In this document: positions 13,894 through 16,784 of the stretch, piece by piece
How positions within the stretch are numbered: the stretch's first letter is position 1
How the letters are laid out: each line of letters begins with the position of its first letter
Assembly: GCA_031262265.1 (NCBI GenBank)
Contig: JAISIB010000166.1
Location: 1 to 16,784 of the forward strand
Source: Prevotellaceae bacterium
Lineage (GTDB): Bacteria > Bacteroidota > Bacteroidia > Bacteroidales > Bacteroidaceae
Direction of reading: 5' to 3'
DNA: 16,784 nt
Translations under genes and position numbers: made by a program
Notes under the pieces: model-generated
Database searches by the model: none
What the model was told of the DNA's origin: nothing
Seen by the model: the letters and a program-made list of their open reading frames with translations, nothing else

Positions 13894-15216
13894 ATAAGTA
13901 ATATCCATATCGTACGTCCACTGATTGAAATACAAATTACCTCCGCTCCATTCTACTTCGCCGCGTTGGAAATCTACGGTTTCGCTACGCGGATACATCT
14001 TTTTCGGGTAAAGCGGACGCGAATAATCGTTGTTTACGATCATACGCCAGCGGTCTATTCCGCCCAGAAAGAACCATTCCACATCTGCATCGTTCGCAAA
14101 CACGGGAATACCGAAAGATTGGTCAACCGGCACCCATCCGATTCCCTCGAAATAGATTTCTGCCCAGTCATGCAAGTTCCATGCGCCCGGATGCATCATG
14201 AAACCGCTCTGCCAATGCACGGGAATTCCCAAAGAACGGCATAAAGTCATGAACAGCAACGTCACTTGTCCGCAATCACCATGCCCGCGCTCCAAAACAT
14301 ACTCGGGAATGTTCGGTATGGTAGAGTATTCGCGCGCCGATGCCCAAGGAAAATGGTCGTTCACATAACGGAAAATTCGACGAGCGACCAGCAACGGATT
14401 GGTTTCGTTGCCCGCCAAACGCTTAGCCAACGCACGAATCGTATCAGAGAACACGATATGCGGCGGACATTCGGCCGTGTAAGTATGATATAGCTCATCC
14501 GTTTGATAAGGAAGCACGTCCTCCGGCTTTAGCTTGTGCCATTCGGCATAAGTCGTGTATGAATAGGCCGCACTAAACACGGTCGGCTCTCCGGCAACCG
14601 CCGGTTTCGACATATACAAGGAGGAATGTGCGCACGTATCCGGTGCAAGGGTGTAATGACCCTCGCTGACGGCAATCAGCTTCACGTCCTTTTGCCGATG
14701 CTGGTGATCTTTGGGATAAGGCAACCAACAACGTAGGATTTCACCCGACGGAACGACGTCAGCGTCCACCGTTAGCGTATAAGTGACCGTCAAACGCGTA
14801 GGAAGTACCGTATCTACGCCCTCACGCTCTACCGCTGCGATGACGGCCGGTAGATGTAGCGCATTTATCAACTCGCTACCACTCAACGGCTCGCCTTCTT
14901 GTTCCACTTTGACGGTATGCGCTGCCGAATCGATACGGAACAAATTGGGTGCGGCATTCCGAAAATAACGTTTCTTACCTTCTATCTCCAAAAATTCCAG
15001 CTTGCCGGAACGCTCCCACGCCAGAAACTGCGAATCTGTCACGTGAGGAATATACTGTTGGATGTACTCCTTCACGTCATGCTCCGTCTTATTGAAATCA
15101 ATCTTGATGCGTCGCCAACGCTCGGCTTCCCACCGTGCGGATTCGGATGCGTTTTTCTGCGCAGGCGTACACGCCGCCAACACGACCACCGCCAAAAGAC
15201 AATATAGTTTTTTCAT
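13879..15216 (-). CDS. Transglutaminase-like (cysteine peptidase fold) lipoprotein
   Basis: This is a 445-residue protein with a lipobox signal VLAAC (C16). Residues 30-240 are a poorly recognised N-terminal region. The transglutaminase-like domain spans about 255-370: RGHGDCGQVTLLFMTLCRSLGIP carries the nucleophile C315, LHDWAEIYFEGIGW carries H349, and VPVDQ carries D365, so a full Cys-His-Asp triad is present. The protein is expected in the periplasm or at the surface, tethered by lipid. Members of this fold may hydrolyse or transfer amide bonds; with an epimerase 4 bases upstream and an NlpC/P60 gene before that, a role on cell-wall or other peptides is likely but inferred. It ends 1 base from the convergent lipoprotein gene. 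Confidence 0.85.
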   Translation of the reverse strand: MKKLYCLLAVVVLAACTPAQKNASESARWEAERWRRIKIDFNKTEHDVKEYIQQYIPHVTDSQFLAWERSGKLEFLEIEGKKRYFRNAAPNLFRIDSAAHTVKVEQEGEPLSGSELINALHLPAVIAAVEREGVDTVLPTRLTVTYTLTVDADVVPSGEILRCWLPYPKDHQHRQKDVKLIAVSEGHYTLAPDTCAHSSLYMSKPAVAGEPTVFSAAYSYTTYAEWHKLKPEDVLPYQTDELYHTYTAECPPHIVFSDTIRALAKRLAGNETNPLLVARRIFRYVNDHFPWASAREYSTIPNIPEYVLERGHGDCGQVTLLFMTLCRSLGIPVHWQSGFMMHPGAWNLHDWAEIYFEGIGWVPVDQSFGIPVFANDADVEWFFLGGIDRWRMIVNNDYSRPLYPKKMYPRSETVDFQRGEVEWSGGNLYFNQWTYDMDITYDETE

Positions 15217-15220
15217 AAGG

Positions 15221-16381
15221 CTACAACAACGTCAATCCCAATCCCGGCTTATCTTCCAACGTCAGTTTTCCGCCTATGACCTTCACGCCGCTGAATCGGT
15301 CGTTGGAAATAAGCAGATTCCCATCCAAATCGGCGAAGTCGACGGCCGGAGAAAGTTGTGCCGCCGCTGAAATAGCGCAAGAGGTTTCGGTCATACAACC
15401 GACCATTACCTGCATGCCTAAGGCGCGTGCCAGATTTAGCATCTTCCATCCTTCGCGCATGCCGGTACATTTCATCAGTTTAATGTTGATTCCCGTGTAC
15501 GCACCGTACATTCTCTGCACATCCGACAAGCGTTGCATCGCTTCATCGGCAAATACGGGCAGCGGACTATGCTGTGTCACCCACGCATTGTCATCCGGTT
15601 GCGTTTTCGGCATCGGTTGCTCAATCATGACGATTCCTTTTTCTTTCAGCCAGTGAATCATATCCAGCGCATACTGTCGATCTGTCCATCCCTGATTGGC
15701 GTCTACCGCGATCGGCAAGTCTGTGACCGAGCGGATCGTTTCAATCATTTCTTTGTCGTTGTCTCGTCCCAGTTTCACCTTCAATATTTTGAATTTCCCT
15801 ACGGCTTCCAACGTTTTCTCACGCACTACGTCCGCCGTGTCTATACCTATCGTAAACGTCGTATTGGGCGCCTTTTCTTTATCCAGTCCCCAAATCTTAT
15901 ACCAAGGAGCACCCAGTAATTTTCCGACCAGATCGTGCAAAGCAATGTCTATGGAAGCTTTCGCAGCCGTGTTTCCGGGCATCACGCTGTCCACGTATGC
16001 TAAAATATCCTCCATTTGAAACGGGTCGTTGAAACGACTTAAATCTACTTTGGCCAAGAAATTCATCACTGACTCCGTCGATTCGCCCAAGTAGGGAGGC
16101 ATTGAAGACTCGCCATAGCCGACGATACCGTCATATTCCAGTTGCACCTGCACATCAGGAGTAGTCGTACGCGAATACGTGGCTACCGTAAATACATGTT
16201 GCAGCTTCAATTCATACGGTTCGTATGTCAATTTCAGTTTTCCTCCCGTTCCCATGCGATTGATTCCGAAGGATTGAAATCCGGCAGCCGGCGTATTCGC
16301 CCATGCTTGCTGAAATAAGGCACCCGCTCCGACAGTCCCGAAAGCGGCAGTCTTCAAAAAAGAACGTCTGTTCTGTTTCAT
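15221..16381 (-). CDS. Dipeptide epimerase (L-Ala-D/L-Glu epimerase type), Tat-exported
   Basis: This is a 386-residue enolase-superfamily protein. It starts with a twin-arginine signal, NRRSFLKTAAFG (residues 4-15), followed by a hydrophobic stretch and a likely cut after WA28. The catalytic barrel shows the KxK base (K201, K203 in LKVKLG), three metal ligands D227 (VDANQGW), E254 (IEQP) and D279 (FADEA), and the opposite base in NIKLMK (K301). These are the hallmarks of L-Ala-D/L-Glu and related dipeptide epimerases, which turn murein-derived L-Ala-D-Glu into L-Ala-L-Glu. The sequence after NIKLMK reads CTG, which may tune substrate choice. Known B. subtilis and E. coli enzymes are cytoplasmic; the Tat signal points to the periplasm. 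It follows the NlpC/P60 gene by 48 bases and precedes the transglutaminase gene by 4. Confidence 0.92.
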   Translation of the reverse strand: MKQNRRSFLKTAAFGTVGAGALFQQAWANTPAAGFQSFGINRMGTGGKLKLTYEPYELKLQHVFTVATYSRTTTPDVQVQLEYDGIVGYGESSMPPYLGESTESVMNFLAKVDLSRFNDPFQMEDILAYVDSVMPGNTAAKASIDIALHDLVGKLLGAPWYKIWGLDKEKAPNTTFTIGIDTADVVREKTLEAVGKFKILKVKLGRDNDKEMIETIRSVTDLPIAVDANQGWTDRQYALDMIHWLKEKGIVMIEQPMPKTQPDDNAWVTQHSPLPVFADEAMQRLSDVQRMYGAYTGINIKLMKCTGMREGWKMLNLARALGMQVMVGCMTETSCAISAAAQLSPAVDFADLDGNLLISNDRFSGVKVIGGKLTLEDKPGLGLTLL

Positions 16382-16429
16382 ACTTCAAATGAGTGTTAAG
16401 TTTATGTTTTTGTTAGGGGTATTTATCAA

Positions 16430-16784
16430 TTAAGGCAAATAATACGGATTAACGTCCGTCGTATTGATCTCGGGCACCTGATTGATGTGATTTAAAAAGC
16501 GCGTAGCAAACAACATACGCTTCAAATTATATTCGTCGTAAAGTTCGTCTGTCGGATCAAAGCTGCTGACGTGCACGTAACCCTGCGAATGAATAAATCG
16601 TTTGTTGCCGATATACATACCTACGTGCACCACGCGCTCACGCGATTCGGCAGTGGCCTTCCGTCCGAAGAACAGCAAATCGCCGGGCTTCAGGTTACTA
16701 AAATCAGCCAAGATCTCAATTTTCTCGCCGACCAGACACATCTGAGAAGCATCGCGCGGCAAAATAATGTCGTGCATATAGAGA
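16430..16784 (-). CDS. NlpC/P60 family cell-wall endopeptidase (C-terminal part, cut by window edge)
   Basis: The visible 117 or so residues are the end of the gene; the frame is open through the right edge (codons for Leu-Tyr precede the first Met in view), so the methionine at 16777 is not the true start. The stretch MHDIILPRDASQM matches the segment that follows the catalytic cysteine motif in NlpC/P60 domains, and LKPGDLLFFGRK and RVVHVGMYIGNKRFIHSQG (about 31-70) carry the conserved histidine (VHVGMYIG). The cysteine itself lies outside the window. Gene order with a dipeptide epimerase suggests a YkfC-like gamma-D-glutamyl-L-diamino acid endopeptidase releasing L-Ala-D-Glu from cell-wall peptides. 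The product ends in ...NPYYLP. Confidence 0.9.
   Translation of the reverse strand, partial: LYMHDIILPRDASQMCLVGEKIEILADFSNLKPGDLLFFGRKATAESRERVVHVGMYIGNKRFIHSQGYVHVSSFDPTDELYDEYNLKRMLFATRFLNHINQVPEINTTDVNPYYLP

Noticed and set aside
16021..16040. Palindrome GTCGTT-GA-AACGAC
   Set aside because: It lies inside the epimerase coding sequence with no link to a gene boundary; likely chance.

Overview
The window looks like chromosomal DNA from a Bacteroidales bacterium (Bacteroides/Parabacteroides-like). Evidence: fimbrillin-family (Mfa1/Mfa2) lipoproteins, DUF3575 and DUF3868/OmpA-like fimbrial partners, a DUF3078 outer-membrane protein, an RnfB with extra ferredoxin modules, the pdxJ-exbB-exbD-tonB cluster, start codons without Shine-Dalgarno sequences, and Bacteroidetes-type promoters (TTTG / TAnnTTTG). 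I saw no tRNA, rRNA, CRISPR array, transposase or phage gene. Species cannot be set from the sequence alone.

Layout. (1) 1-2818, minus strand: a DUF3078 outer-membrane protein, rseC, rnfB and the first codons of rnfC, very probably one transcript from a textbook promoter at 2841-2871; this is the head of an Rnf ion-pumping electron-transfer operon. (2) 2889-4202, minus strand: an organophosphate:phosphate antiporter-type MFS transporter. (3) 4438-8816, plus strand: a type V (fimbrillin) pilus locus in the order DUF3575 protein, DUF3868/OmpA-like protein, Mfa1-type stalk subunit, Mfa2-type anchor, closed by a strong intrinsic terminator at 8861-8893. (4) 8953-12578: housekeeping block with nadK (minus) diverging from pdxJ-exbB-exbD-tonB (plus), the latter tightly packed with a possible ATGA stop/start overlap. 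(5) 12801-13877, plus strand: a separate fimbrillin-like (DUF6562-like) lipoprotein with an acidic DxDxDG tail. (6) 13879-16784, minus strand: a cell-wall peptide cluster read in the order NlpC/P60 endopeptidase (partial), Tat-exported L-Ala-D/L-Glu-type dipeptide epimerase, and a transglutaminase-like lipoprotein.

How they fit together. The Rnf complex and the ExbB/ExbD/TonB proteins both concern ion gradients and their use across the envelope. The pilus genes supply a surface fibre, its anchor and two partners that probably sit at the outer membrane. The last cluster would release, epimerise and perhaps further process cell-wall peptides outside the cytoplasm. Most parts belong to known families. 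The least-explained observations are an almost identical 19-base dyad in the leaders of the pilus anchor and of pdxJ, a long inverted repeat spanning the stop codons of two convergent genes so that both proteins end in nearly the same residues, and the predicted Tat export of the epimerase.
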